64,000 nucleotides of DNA. Source: Microbacterium sp. Yaish 1 (GTDB taxonomy: Bacteria; Actinomycetota; Actinomycetes; Actinomycetales; Microbacteriaceae). Within the stretch, counting starts at the first letter, position 1. Each line of letters opens with the position of its first letter. Location of the stretch: assembly GCF_002245215.1 (NCBI RefSeq), contig NZ_NPMR01000001.1, positions 1,547,593-1,611,592 on the forward strand. Reading direction: 5' to 3'. Below, piece by piece: positions 9,261-18,459 of the stretch. The translations under genes and the position numbers were made by a program. The notes beneath the pieces were generated by a model. That model did no database searches. It was given only the letters and a program-made list of their open reading frames with translations, and was not told where the DNA came from.

Positions 9261-10316
9261 GTGACCACGACACAGCAGCGCCCGGCGACGCGCTCCCCCC
9301 GAAACGACGACGGCGGTCGTCCCCCGCGGGTCATCTCTTTCTCGCAGAAGCTCAGCAAGTGGGACATCCGCTTCTCGCCGTACCTCTACATCTCGCCCTT
9401 CTTCATCATGTTCGCGATCGTGGGGCTCTTCCCCATCGCGTACACCGCGGTGATCTCGTTCATGGACTGGGACCTCATCCGCGGCGAGGGTGAGTTCATC
9501 GGATTCGACCAGTACATCTGGATCCTCTCGCAGCCCCACTTCTGGACCGCGCTGCGCAACACGTTCAGCATCTTCCTGCTCTCGAGCGTTCCGCAGCTCG
9601 TGCTCGCGATCTTCATCGCGGCCGTGCTCGACCGCAACATCCGCGCTAAGACGTTCTGGCGCATGGCGGTGCTCGTCCCCTACGTCGTCGCGCCCATCGC
9701 CGTCGGCCTCATCTTCAACGCGATGTTCGCCGACCAGTCGGGCTTCATCAACGGCATCCTCCAGTCGATCGGCATCGGCGCCATCCCCTGGCACGTCGAG
9801 CCGTTCTGGAGCCACATCGCGATCGCGACGATGGTGAACTACCGCTGGATGGGCTACAACACCCTCATCCTGCTCGCGGCCATGCAGGCCGTGAACCGCG
9901 ACTTCTACGAGGCCGCCACCGTCGACGGCGCCGGGCCCGTGCGGCAGTTCTTCTCGATCACCCTGCCCTCGCTCAAGCCGACGCTCATCTTCGTCATCAT
10001 CACCGCCACGATCGGCGGTCTGCAGATCTTCGACGAGCCGCGCGTGTTCGACCAGGCGGGCCGTGGCGGCTCGGCCCAGCAGTGGCTGACCATCACGCTC
10101 TACCTCTACGACGTCGGCTGGGGGCAGTGGAACTTCGGGCGCGCCGCCGCCATGGCGTGGATCCTCTTCCTCATCATCGTGCTGATCGGACTCGTGAACC
10201 TCGTGGTCACCCGGACCCTGGTCCGAGACGAGGGGCTGAGGCGCGAGCTCAGCAAACGGCAGCAGAAGCAGCAGGCCAAGCAGGCGCAGCGCGCGCTGAA
10301 GGAGAACCAGGCATGA
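9261..10316 (+). CDS. cebF: ABC transporter permease, CebF-like
   Basis: 351-aa inner-membrane component of the cellobiose-type importer, with about six membrane helices starting near residue 35. The cytoplasmic EAA loop that docks with the ATPase reads EAATVDGAGPVRQFF. I place the start at GTG 9261 because AAGGAC lies just upstream; an in-frame GTG at 9219 would put the start inside the intercistronic hairpin. The stop overlaps the next start (ATGA). No ATP-binding protein is encoded here, as in Streptomyces, where the shared ATPase MsiK is unlinked. Confidence 0.87.
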   Translation: MTTTQQRPATRSPRNDDGGRPPRVISFSQKLSKWDIRFSPYLYISPFFIMFAIVGLFPIAYTAVISFMDWDLIRGEGEFIGFDQYIWILSQPHFWTALRNTFSIFLLSSVPQLVLAIFIAAVLDRNIRAKTFWRMAVLVPYVVAPIAVGLIFNAMFADQSGFINGILQSIGIGAIPWHVEPFWSHIAIATMVNYRWMGYNTLILLAAMQAVNRDFYEAATVDGAGPVRQFFSITLPSLKPTLIFVIITATIGGLQIFDEPRVFDQAGRGGSAQQWLTITLYLYDVGWGQWNFGRAAAMAWILFLIIVLIGLVNLVVTRTLVRDEGLRRELSKRQQKQQAKQAQRALKENQA

Positions 10317-11230
10317 GCACCATCGGCACTCCCGCCCCTCTCGCCACGGTGGAAGAAGGGATCCCGACCGCTCGCGAGCAGCGTCGCGGAGCCCGCGCCC
10401 GCCGCATCCGCGGCAGCCGGCCCGGGATCTGGACCTACGGCATCCTCGGCGCCGTCTTCCTCTCGGCGGTGTTCCCCCTGTACTGGTCCTTCGTGATCGG
10501 TTCGGGCGACTCCACCACCCTCCGCAAGCCCTTCCCGTGGATCCCGGGTGGGAACTTCATCGACAACGCGCTGTCGGTCATCTCCAACCCGGCCGTCAAC
10601 TTCTGGCCGGCGCTGTGGAACTCGATCTACAGCTCGTTCCTCATCGCCGCCGCCGTCGTGATCACCTCGACACTCGCCGGCTGGGCCTTCGCGAAGCTGC
10701 GCTTCCACGGCGGTCCGGCGCTGCTGGTCTTCGTCATCGCCACGATGGCCGTGCCGCAGCAGCTCGGCGTCGTCCCGCTCTACATCCTGTTCTCCGAGCT
10801 CGGCTGGACGGGGCAGATCGGCGCCATCATCATCCCGGCGCTCACCAGCGCCTTCGGAGTGTTCTGGATGACGCAGTACCTGCGCCAGGCGGTGCCCGAC
10901 GAGCTGATCGAGGCCGCGCGCGTCGACGGCGCCTCGATGATCCGCACGTTCTGGACCGTCGGCATGACCGCGGCGCGTCCGGCCGCGGCGATGCTGTTCC
11001 TCTTCACGTTCGTCGGAGCGTGGAACAACTTCTTCTGGCCGTTCATCGTGCTCGACCGGCAGAACCCGACGCTTCCCGTGGCGCTGTCGCTGCTGCAGTC
11101 GAACTACTTCGTCGACTACTCCGTCGTGCTCGCGGGCGTCATCCTCGCCACCATCCCGCTGCTGCTGCTGTTCATCTTCGCGGGCAAGCAGCTCGTCAGT
11201 GGCATCATGGCCGGGGCGGTGAAGGGATGA
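10313..11230 (+). CDS. cebG: ABC transporter permease, CebG-like
   Basis: 305-aa second permease, a partner of the CebF-like protein. After a basic N-terminus ([15 protein letters not shown]) there are about six membrane helices. The EAA loop reads EAARVDGASMIRTFW. The ATG start at 10313 overlaps the cebF stop, and its own stop overlaps the beta-glucosidase start, so all three are probably translationally coupled. Together with the lipoprotein it should form a CUT1-type sugar importer. Confidence 0.87.
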   Translation: MSTIGTPAPLATVEEGIPTAREQRRGARARRIRGSRPGIWTYGILGAVFLSAVFPLYWSFVIGSGDSTTLRKPFPWIPGGNFIDNALSVISNPAVNFWPALWNSIYSSFLIAAAVVITSTLAGWAFAKLRFHGGPALLVFVIATMAVPQQLGVVPLYILFSELGWTGQIGAIIIPALTSAFGVFWMTQYLRQAVPDELIEAARVDGASMIRTFWTVGMTAARPAAAMLFLFTFVGAWNNFFWPFIVLDRQNPTLPVALSLLQSNYFVDYSVVLAGVILATIPLLLLFIFAGKQLVSGIMAGAVKG

Positions 11231-12744
11231 CCCTGAACCTCGACCGCACTCAGCAGGAGAACATGAACGCTTCGCGCAGTTTCCCCACCAACTTCCTCTT
11301 CGGGGCAGCCACCGCGGCGTACCAGATCGAGGGCGCGGCCTTCGAAGACGGTCGTACCGCGTCGATCTGGGATGCGTTCGCCCGTGTTCCCGGTGCCGTG
11401 ATCAACGCCGACAACGGCGATGTCGCGTGCGACCACTACCACCGCTACCGTGACGACGTCGCGCTCATGAAGGAGCTCGGTCTCGACACGTACCGGTTCT
11501 CGACCTCGTGGTCGCGCGTGCGCCCCGACGGCGGCCCGCTCAACCCGAAGGGCGTCGACTTCTACGAGCGGCTCGTCGACGACCTGCTCGGCGCCGGCAT
11601 CATCCCGTGGCTGACGCTCTACCACTGGGATCTGCCCCAGGCCATCGAGGAGCGGGGCGGCTGGACGCTCCGCGAGACGGCCGACCGTTTCACCGAGTAC
11701 GCCCTCGACATGCACGATGCTCTCGGCGACCGCGTGCACCACTGGACGACGCTCAACGAGCCGTGGTGCTCGTCGTTCCTCAGCTACACCGCGGGAATCC
11801 ACGCTCCCGGACGGTTCGACATCGGCGACGGCATGCTGGCCGCGCACCACCTGCTGCTCGGTCACGGGCAGACCGTCGCCGCGCTGCGCGAACGCGACTC
11901 GTCGCTGTCGCTCGGCATCACGCTGAACCTCACGGTCGCCGAGCCCGCTGACCCTGCCGACGCCGCCGACGTCGACGCGGCGCGACGGATCGACGGCCAG
12001 TTCAACCGCTGGTTCCTCGACCCGATCTTCCGGGCGGCCTACCCGGGCGATATCGTCGCCGACATCGAGAAGGTGGATGCCGCGGCGGTCGCGCGCTGGC
12101 GCGATGCCGTGCGTCCGGGCGACGAGGCGATCATCGCGCAGCCGCTCGACGCCCTCGGGGTGAACTACTACCACGGCGAGTTCGTGGGCGGTCGTCCCGA
12201 CCCGAACCCGCCGACCCCGGGAGACGCTCCGACCGATCGCAAGACCGGGTCGCCCTGGCCCGCCGGTCACGACATCTACTGGCACGAGCGGGGCCTGCCG
12301 CGGACGTCGATGCACTGGGAGGTGCAGCCCGCCGGGCTGACCCAGCTGCTCGAGCGTGTGTGGACCGAGTACGCCCAGCCCGTGGGCACGATCCTCTATG
12401 TCACCGAGAACGGCGCCGCCTACGACGACGAGCTCGTCGAGGTGGACGGCGAGAAGACGGTTCCCGACGCCGAGCGCACCGAGTTCCTGCGGGTTCACCT
12501 GGGCGCGATCCTCGATGCGCAGGAGGCCGGTGTCGATGTGCGCGGCTACTTCTACTGGTCGCTGCTCGACAACTTCGAATGGGCCTGGGGCTACGAGAAG
12601 CGCTTCGGGATCGTGCACGTGGACTACCACACTCAGGAGCGGACGCTGAAGGACAGCGCGAAGGAGTATCGTCGGGTCATCGCAGATCGTGCGATCGACG
12701 TTCCCGCCGCGGCGGACGCCGCCCGGACCGCCGTCCCGAGGTAG
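11227..12744 (+). CDS. bglC: GH1 beta-glucosidase, BglC-like
   Basis: 505-aa family 1 glycoside hydrolase. FLFGAATAAYQIEGA (about 24-38) is the N-terminal GH1 signature. The acid/base E178 is in TLNEPW and the nucleophile E394 in YVTENG. There is no signal peptide, so it should hydrolyse imported cellobiose or other beta-glucosides in the cytoplasm. The start is taken at ATG 11227 in the ATGA overlap with cebG; ATG 11263, preceded by AGGAGA, is an alternative giving 493 aa, and both keep the whole catalytic domain. Confidence 0.92.
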   Translation: MTLNLDRTQQENMNASRSFPTNFLFGAATAAYQIEGAAFEDGRTASIWDAFARVPGAVINADNGDVACDHYHRYRDDVALMKELGLDTYRFSTSWSRVRPDGGPLNPKGVDFYERLVDDLLGAGIIPWLTLYHWDLPQAIEERGGWTLRETADRFTEYALDMHDALGDRVHHWTTLNEPWCSSFLSYTAGIHAPGRFDIGDGMLAAHHLLLGHGQTVAALRERDSSLSLGITLNLTVAEPADPADAADVDAARRIDGQFNRWFLDPIFRAAYPGDIVADIEKVDAAAVARWRDAVRPGDEAIIAQPLDALGVNYYHGEFVGGRPDPNPPTPGDAPTDRKTGSPWPAGHDIYWHERGLPRTSMHWEVQPAGLTQLLERVWTEYAQPVGTILYVTENGAAYDDELVEVDGEKTVPDAERTEFLRVHLGAILDAQEAGVDVRGYFYWSLLDNFEWAWGYEKRFGIVHVDYHTQERTLKDSAKEYRRVIADRAIDVPAAADAARTAVPR

Positions 12745-12751
12745 CCCACCT

Positions 12752-13765
12752 GTGATCTCCGACCAGAACCGGACGGCCGCGACCATCGAAGAGGTCGCGG
12801 CCGTCGCCGGTGTATCGCGCTCGACCGTGTCGCGCGTCGTCAACGGCTCGACCGCCGTCAGCCCCGCCGCCCTCGAGTCGGTGCGCCGCGCGATCGCCGA
12901 GCTCAACTACGTCCCCAACCGCGCGGCGCGTTCGCTCGCGAGCCGGTCGACGATGGCGATCGCGCTCGTCGTCCCCGAGGACACCAACCGCGTGTTCGGC
13001 GACCCGTTCTTCGCCTCGGTCGTGTCGGGCATCAACTCGCGCATCAGCCGCAGCGACTACGTGCTGAACCTGATCATGGCCAGCGCCGACCCCGGAGACA
13101 AGACCGCTCAGTACGTGCGCAGCGGCGCCGTCGACGGCGCGATCATCGTGTCGCACCACACGAGCGACACATTCATCGAGCGCATCGCCGCGGCGATCCC
13201 GGTCGTCTACGGCGGCCGTCCCGTGCGGTCACGACCCGGCGACTATTACATCGACGTCGACAACGTCGCCGGTGCGCGGGATGCCACGGCCTACCTCATC
13301 GGCCGCGGATGCCGGCACATCGGCGCGATCACGGGTCCGCCCTCCATGCCCGCCGGCGTCGACCGTGCCGAGGGCTACCGCGCTGCGCTCGCCGAGTCGG
13401 GTCTTACGCCGGCTCCCGTCGTCCAGGGCGATTTCACGACCGAGTCGGGTGCCGTCGCCATGCGCGCCATCCTCGCGGCGGGGGAGCCGCTCGACGGCCT
13501 CTTCGTGGCGAGCGACCTCATGGCGCGCGGTGCGATGCAGGTGCTCGCGGCCGAAGGCATCCGGATCCCCGACGAGGTCGCGGTCGTGGGCTTCGACGAT
13601 TCGCCGGTCGCGCTGACGACCGAGCCGCAGCTGACGACCATGCGGCAGCCGTCGTTCACGCAGGGCGAGTGCATGGCCGACGTGCTGATCGCCCGGCTCG
13701 CGGGGATGTCGCCGCCCGAGGTGACGATCCTCGACACCGAGCTCATCGTGCGCGGCTCGGCCTGA
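12752..13765 (+). CDS. cebR: LacI-family repressor, CebR-like
   Basis: 337-aa regulator. The N-terminal helix-turn-helix reads TIEEVAAVAGVSRSTVSRVV (about 11-30), with the hinge helix near NYVPNRAARSLASRS. It is followed by a periplasmic-binding-protein-like sensor domain (DGAIIVSHHT, RPGDYYIDVDNVAGAR, VVGFDDSPVAL). It is the last gene of the ceb-type operon, 7 bp after the beta-glucosidase stop, so it probably represses its own operon through the two operators at 7824 and 7857. The GTG start at 12752 is preferred over upstream in-frame codons because the HTH begins about ten residues later, as in relatives. Confidence 0.88.
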   Translation: MISDQNRTAATIEEVAAVAGVSRSTVSRVVNGSTAVSPAALESVRRAIAELNYVPNRAARSLASRSTMAIALVVPEDTNRVFGDPFFASVVSGINSRISRSDYVLNLIMASADPGDKTAQYVRSGAVDGAIIVSHHTSDTFIERIAAAIPVVYGGRPVRSRPGDYYIDVDNVAGARDATAYLIGRGCRHIGAITGPPSMPAGVDRAEGYRAALAESGLTPAPVVQGDFTTESGAVAMRAILAAGEPLDGLFVASDLMARGAMQVLAAEGIRIPDEVAVVGFDDSPVALTTEPQLTTMRQPSFTQGECMADVLIARLAGMSPPEVTILDTELIVRGSA

Positions 13766-13801
13766 CGCTCCCCGGGTGTTGCCGAGTGCACGGGTAAACG
13801 C

Positions 13802-13860
13802 CGAGTGCACGGCATCCTCGCGTCCGAAAGTCGTCCTTTCGACAGGATGCCGTGCACTCG
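13802..13860. terminator. Long inverted repeat between convergent genes
   Basis: Perfect 17-bp arms CGAGTGCACGGCATCCT (13802-13818) and AGGATGCCGTGCACTCG (13844-13860). The 25-nt middle can pair further through GAAAG and CTTTC. It lies between the convergent cebR and uraA genes and probably stops transcription from both sides. An extra copy of GCCGAGTGCACGG at 13781-13793 precedes it, 19 bp from the same word at 13800-13812. Confidence 0.7.
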
Positions 13861-13872
13861 GGCGCGCTGCGC

Positions 13873-15213
13873 TTACTGGGGGTCTCCTCCCAGGGGGCCT
13901 ACGGCGGGGATGGGGCCGCCGTCGTCGGCACCGGTCTTGCGCCAGCGGGCGATCGCGTTGCCCGCGTGGTAGATCACGAGGGCGGCGACGGTGCCGAGGA
14001 CGATCGCGCCGAACTGCAGCGAACCGAAGTTCATCGCGAACCCGGCGATCGCGATGACGAACGACACCGCGACAGTGTACTGGTTGACGGGGCGCGAGAA
14101 GTCCACGCGGTTGTCGACCCAGATCTTGATGCCGATGACGCCGATCAGGCCGTAGAGGGCCGTCGTGACGCCGCCGAGCACGCCCGCGGGGATCGTGTTG
14201 AACACCGCCCCGACCTTCGGCGAGAACGCGAGCAGGATCGCGACGGTGCCGGCCACCCAGTACGCGGCGGTCGAGTAGACGCGGGTCGCGGCCATGACGC
14301 CGATGTTCTCGCCGTAGGTCGTGGTGCCCGAGCCGCCGAAACCGCCCGCGAGGGTCGTCGCGACACCGTCGGCGATGAGGGCGCGACCGGTGTGCTTGTT
14401 GATCGACGGGTCGTCGGTCATGGTGGCGACGCCCCGCACGTGGCCGACGTTCTCGGCGATCAGCACGAGCACGACCGGCAGGAACATCGGCACGATCGAC
14501 CAGGCCGCGGCATCCCCGATCGCCACGAGATGGAAGTCGGGCAGACCGAACCAGGCGGCAGCCTCGACGGCCTCGAACTCGACCTGCCCGGTGACGGCGG
14601 CCACGACGTAGCCGACGATCACGCCGAGGAAGATCGAGATGCGGCCGAGGAATCCGCGGAACAGCACGCTGAACAGGATGACGGCGCACAGGGTCACCGT
14701 GGCGACCTCGGGCTGGAGCTGGAAGTTGTTCCACGCGGCGGGTGCGAGGTTGAAGCCGATCAGCGCGACGATCGCGCCGGCGACCACGGGCGGCATGAGC
14801 TTCTCGATCCAGCCCGTGCCGAAGGCCTGCACGATGAAGCCGACCGCCGCGAGCAGCAGGCCCGCGACGACGACGCCGAGGAGCGCCTGGGTGATCTGCT
14901 CGGCGGTCTCGAGGCGGTTGCCGCCGTTGAGCGCCGTGATGGGAGCGATGAACGCGAACGACGATCCGAGGTAGCTGGGCAGCTTGTTGCGCGTGATGAG
15001 CAGGAAGACGAGGGTGCCGAGACCCGAGAAGAGCAGGGTCGTCGAGACCGGGAAGCCGGTGATGATCGGCACGAGGAACGTCGCACCGAACATCGCGACG
15101 ACGTGCTGCGCGCCGATCGCGATCGTGCCGGGCCAGTTCAGGCGTTCGCCGGGCTTGACGACGGCGCCGCGCGCGACGGTGCGGCCGTCGCCGTGGAGGG
15201 ACCAGATGGGCAT
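13873..15213 (-). CDS. uraA: Uracil/xanthine permease, NCS2 family, UraA-like
   Basis: 446-aa nucleobase transporter with about 14 membrane segments. The family's QH motif appears in GAQHVVAMFGATFLVP. The TM8 substrate glutamate is in AENVGHV, and the TM10 region reads TTTYGENIGVMAATRVYS, a form typical of uracil permeases. The start is ATG 15213 with GAGGAG upstream; the frame stays open further 5' but that extension looks non-coding. It should bring in uracil, or possibly xanthine, by proton symport. It lies downstream of purC on the same strand. Confidence 0.87.
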   Translation of the reverse strand: MPIWSLHGDGRTVARGAVVKPGERLNWPGTIAIGAQHVVAMFGATFLVPIITGFPVSTTLLFSGLGTLVFLLITRNKLPSYLGSSFAFIAPITALNGGNRLETAEQITQALLGVVVAGLLLAAVGFIVQAFGTGWIEKLMPPVVAGAIVALIGFNLAPAAWNNFQLQPEVATVTLCAVILFSVLFRGFLGRISIFLGVIVGYVVAAVTGQVEFEAVEAAAWFGLPDFHLVAIGDAAAWSIVPMFLPVVLVLIAENVGHVRGVATMTDDPSINKHTGRALIADGVATTLAGGFGGSGTTTYGENIGVMAATRVYSTAAYWVAGTVAILLAFSPKVGAVFNTIPAGVLGGVTTALYGLIGVIGIKIWVDNRVDFSRPVNQYTVAVSFVIAIAGFAMNFGSLQFGAIVLGTVAALVIYHAGNAIARWRKTGADDGGPIPAVGPLGGDPQ

Positions 15214-15346
15214 GGGACTCCTCGGAAAGGATGAGGGATTCGGGATGGAGCGCGAGAGCGGCCCCACCCTATCTGTGAGATCCCTGGATGCCGCGTCGGC
15301 GCTCCGCGGGGCGGCCCGACCCGTGCCGTGAAGTACCGAACCGGCG

Positions 15347-16228
15347 TCAGCCCGCGAGCGTCTCGAGCAGCTCGCGGTACTTGGCCGCGGTGCGCTCGAC
15401 GATGTCGGCGGGGAGGGACGGGGGAGTGCCGGTCTTGTCCCATGCGCCCGCCAGCCAGTCGCGCACGATCTGCTTGTCGTAGCTCGCCATGCGCTCGGCG
15501 GGCGTCGTGCCGGTGCGCCAGGCCTCGGCATCCCAGTAGCGCGAGGAGTCGCTCGTGAGGACCTCGTCGGCGAGGGTCAGCACGCCGTCGGAGTCGAGGC
15601 CGAACTCGAACTTCGTGTCGGCGAGGATGAGCCCCTTGTGCTCGGCGACGGCGGCTGCGCGCCGGTAGATCTCGAGCGACGCGTCGCGCAGCGCGGCCGC
15701 GGTCTCGGCGCCGACGAGCTTGACGGAACGCTCGAACGAGATGTTCTCGTCGTGCTCGCCGAGGGGCGCCTTATAGGCCGGGGTGTAGATCGGCTCGGGA
15801 AGCCGGTCGCCGTTCTGCAGGCCGTCGGGAAGACGGATGCCGCACACCGTGCCGTTGTCGGAGTACTCGGCCCAGCCCGTGCCCGTGAGGTAGCCGCGCA
15901 CGACGCACTCGATCGGCTGCATGTCGAGCTCGCGCACGACCATCGCGCGGCCCGCCACCGCGGCCGGCGGCTCGACGCCGGCGAGCAGGTGGTTGGGTAC
16001 CCGGCGCCCGCCGTCGCCGCCCGCGAGCTGGGCGAACCACCACAGGCTCAGGCGCGTCAGCAGCTCGCCCTTGCCGGGGATGCCGGGCTCGAGCACGTGG
16101 TCGAACGCGCTGACGCGGTCGCTCGCGACCACCAGCATCCGGTCGGCCGGGCCGTCCGCCGGGCGATACAGGTCGCGGACCTTGCCGGAGTAGACGTGCT
16201 TCCAGCCGGGCAGATCGAGGGCGCTCAC
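15347..16228 (-). CDS. purC: Phosphoribosylaminoimidazole-succinocarboxamide synthase
   Basis: 293-aa SAICAR synthetase, which joins aspartate to CAIR in de novo purine synthesis. Signature motifs are YSGKVRDLY near the N-terminus, RELDMQPIECVVRGYLTGTG (substrate-binding region) and LADTKFEFG (about 200). The start is GTG at 16228. It is divergent from the PadR gene at 16315 with an 86-bp gap between them. The 133-bp gap downstream, before uraA, shows no gene. Confidence 0.95.
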   Translation of the reverse strand: MSALDLPGWKHVYSGKVRDLYRPADGPADRMLVVASDRVSAFDHVLEPGIPGKGELLTRLSLWWFAQLAGGDGGRRVPNHLLAGVEPPAAVAGRAMVVRELDMQPIECVVRGYLTGTGWAEYSDNGTVCGIRLPDGLQNGDRLPEPIYTPAYKAPLGEHDENISFERSVKLVGAETAAALRDASLEIYRRAAAVAEHKGLILADTKFEFGLDSDGVLTLADEVLTSDSSRYWDAEAWRTGTTPAERMASYDKQIVRDWLAGAWDKTGTPPSLPADIVERTAAKYRELLETLAG

Positions 16229-16282
16229 CCGGCCATTATCCCGGAGCGTGGAACCCCGCGACGACTCGTGAAAAAGGGCGTA

Positions 16283-16298
16283 TAGTCCACATGGACTA
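16283..16298 (+). promoter_or_regulatory. Palindromic operator candidate upstream of the PadR gene
   Basis: TAGTCCA (16283-16289) and TGGACTA (16292-16298) form a perfect 7-bp inverted repeat separated by CA. It overlaps a TATAGT sequence (16281-16286) that could be a -10 element and lies 16 bp before the padR ATG. Autorepression by the PadR protein is the simplest reading. Confidence 0.6.
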
Positions 16299-16314
16299 AT
16301 CGAGAGGGGGTGCC

Positions 16315-16938
16315 ATGCCGGATGCCGTCGACCGACTCACCCCGCTGGGGCTGATGCTGCTCGCGCTGCTGCACGAGGACGACATGCACGCCTACGAGAT
16401 GGTCCGTCTGCTCCGCGAGCGCAAGGCCGACCGGCTCGTCGCCCTGACCCACGGGACGATCTATCACACGGTCGCTCGCCTCGAGCGGCAGGGCTTCATC
16501 GCCGAGGTCGGCACCGATCGCGACGGCAACCGTCCGGAACGGACGACCTACAGGCTCACGGAGGCCGGCGCCGACATGATGATCGCGTGGGTGCGGCGCG
16601 AGCTCCCCGCCGTCGACCGCCCCGATCGTTTCCGCGTCGCGCTGGCCGAGTCGCACAACCTCGACCGCGGCGAAGTCGTGGCGCTCCTCAGCGAGCGGCG
16701 GGACGCCCTGGCGGCATCCCTCGACGCGCACCGTCAGGCGCGCGATCACGCGATCGAGCGCGGCTCGTATCCCCAGTTCTGGATCGAGGTGCACCGCGAG
16801 ACGGCTCTGCTGTCGGCGGATGTCGCCTGGCTCGACGAAGCGGTCGAGTACATCCGTCGTCCCGACACCGTGTGGGGGGTCACCGACCTCGCCCCGACCG
16901 ACCGCTACCTGGCACAGAGAGAAGCTGCCCGCGCATGA
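16315..16938 (+). CDS. PadR-family transcriptional regulator controlling an efflux gene
   Basis: 207-aa regulator. Residues about 8-90 form the PadR winged helix (TPLGLMLLALLHEDDMHAYE, then THGTIYHTVARLERQGFIAE). The C-terminal half is helical, as in larger PadR proteins that dimerise through this part. The stop overlaps the start of the drug-transporter gene (ATGA), a classic PadR/efflux pair in which the pump's substrate releases the repressor. The ATG has an AGAGGGGG site about 6 bp upstream. Confidence 0.87.
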   Translation: MPDAVDRLTPLGLMLLALLHEDDMHAYEMVRLLRERKADRLVALTHGTIYHTVARLERQGFIAEVGTDRDGNRPERTTYRLTEAGADMMIAWVRRELPAVDRPDRFRVALAESHNLDRGEVVALLSERRDALAASLDAHRQARDHAIERGSYPQFWIEVHRETALLSADVAWLDEAVEYIRRPDTVWGVTDLAPTDRYLAQREAARA

Positions 16939-18425
16939 GCGAGAGAACCAGCACCGTCCGCGTCCCCGAAGGCGCCGCGCCCGCCGTCAACCCGTGGCCC
17001 GCCCTGTGGGCGATGGTCATCGGGTTCTTCATGATCCTCGTCGACACCACGATCGTCTCGGTCGCGAACCCGGCGATCAAGGCCGCGCTCGACCCGTCGA
17101 CCGGCAACCTCGACAACGTCGTGTGGGTCACCTCGTCGTACCTGCTCGCGTACGCCGTGCCGCTGCTGGTCACCGGCCGTCTGGGCGACCGGTTCGGGCC
17201 GAAGAACATCTACCTGATCGGGCTTGCGATCTTCACGCTCGCCTCGCTCGCCTGCGGGCTCTCGGGCTCGCTCGCCGTGCTCGTGATCGCGCGCGCCGTG
17301 CAGGGTCTCGGCGCCGCCCTCATGACCCCGCAGACGATGGCCGTCATCACCCGCACGTTCCCCGCCGAGCGCCGCGGCGCGGCCATGGGCCTGTGGGGTG
17401 CGACCGCCGGTGTCGCGACCCTCGTCGGACCGCTCGCGGGCGGCCTTCTCGTCGACGGCTTCGGGTGGGAGTGGATCTTCTTCGTCAACATCCCTGTCGG
17501 CGTCGTGGCGTTCGTTCTGGCGTGGCGCCTGGTGCCGCAGCTCGAGACCCACCCCCACCGCTTCGACGTCGTGGGCGTCGTGCTCAGCGCGATCGGGCTC
17601 TTCCTCATCGTCTTCGGTCTGCAGGAGGGCGAGCACTACGAGTGGGCCGCCGGCATCTGGGCGATGATCGCCGCGGGCGTCGTCGTCATGGCGGTGTTCG
17701 TCTGGACGCAGGGCCGGACCAAGAGCGAGCCCCTCGTTCCGCTCGAGCTCTTCCGCGACCGCAACTTCGCGATCTCGAACCTCGCGATCGCCGCGGTCGG
17801 GTTCACGGTGACGAGCATGGCGCTGCCCATGGCGTTCTTCACGCAGCTCGCGCGGGGCCTCACACCGACGCAGTCGGCGCTGCTGCTCGTCCCGATGGCG
17901 GTGCTCTCGGGCGCGCTCGCACCGTTGGCCGGCCGCATCCTCGACCGGGTCGACCCGCGTCTGCTGCTCGTCCCCGGTCTGACGCTGATGGTCGTGGGCC
18001 TCGTCGGCTACGCGCTGCTCATGAACACCGAGGCGCCGGTTCTGCTGCTGCTCATCCCTGCCGCGATCATCGGTGTCGCCAACGCCGGTATGTGGGGGCC
18101 GCTCGCCACGACCGCGACCCGCAACCTGCCGCCGCGTCAGGCGGGCGCCGGCTCGGGCATCTACAACACGACCCGCACGGTCGGCTCGGTGATCGGCTCG
18201 GCAGCGATCGCGGCCTACATGCAGTCGCGGCTGACGGCGAACCTGCCGGGTGCCGGGGATGCCGCGAGCGGCGACTTCGGTGGCGGCGGCGCGATGCCTC
18301 CCGCGATCGCCGAGGGCTTCTCCGCCGCGATGGCGCAGGCCATGATCCTGCCCGCGATCGTCATCGGGGTCGCCGTGATCGTCGTGATCTTCCTCAAGCG
18401 CCCGGCGCACCTCGCGAAGCGCTGA
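16935..18425 (+). CDS. MFS drug efflux transporter, DHA2 (EmrB/QacA) family
   Basis: 496-aa, 14-helix major facilitator. Motif D1 is LVDTTIVSVANPAI in TM1, GRLGDRFGPKNIYL lies in loop 2-3, and the motif C-like stretch is GATAGVATLVGPLAGGLL in TM5. The product should be a proton-driven exporter of toxic compounds; the substrate is unknown. It is translationally coupled to the PadR gene. A strong hairpin starts 4 bp after the stop. Confidence 0.9.
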   Translation: MSERTSTVRVPEGAAPAVNPWPALWAMVIGFFMILVDTTIVSVANPAIKAALDPSTGNLDNVVWVTSSYLLAYAVPLLVTGRLGDRFGPKNIYLIGLAIFTLASLACGLSGSLAVLVIARAVQGLGAALMTPQTMAVITRTFPAERRGAAMGLWGATAGVATLVGPLAGGLLVDGFGWEWIFFVNIPVGVVAFVLAWRLVPQLETHPHRFDVVGVVLSAIGLFLIVFGLQEGEHYEWAAGIWAMIAAGVVVMAVFVWTQGRTKSEPLVPLELFRDRNFAISNLAIAAVGFTVTSMALPMAFFTQLARGLTPTQSALLLVPMAVLSGALAPLAGRILDRVDPRLLLVPGLTLMVVGLVGYALLMNTEAPVLLLLIPAAIIGVANAGMWGPLATTATRNLPPRQAGAGSGIYNTTRTVGSVIGSAAIAAYMQSRLTANLPGAGDAASGDFGGGGAMPPAIAEGFSAAMAQAMILPAIVIGVAVIVVIFLKRPAHLAKR

Positions 18426-18428
18426 GAG

Positions 18429-18459
18429 CCGGCCTCTGACCAGTGCGGTCAGAGGCCGG
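18429..18459. terminator. Bidirectional terminator between convergent genes
   Basis: CCGGCCTCTGACC (18429-18441), loop AGTGC, GGTCAGAGGCCGG (18447-18459): a perfect 13-bp stem. The right arm contains the stop codon of the minus-strand lipoprotein gene. It should end both that gene and the DHA2 transporter gene. Confidence 0.8.

Noticed and set aside
13766..13872. Attachment site, because of the long inverted repeat
   Set aside because: No tRNA, integrase or direct flanking repeats of the att type; a terminator between convergent genes explains it more simply.
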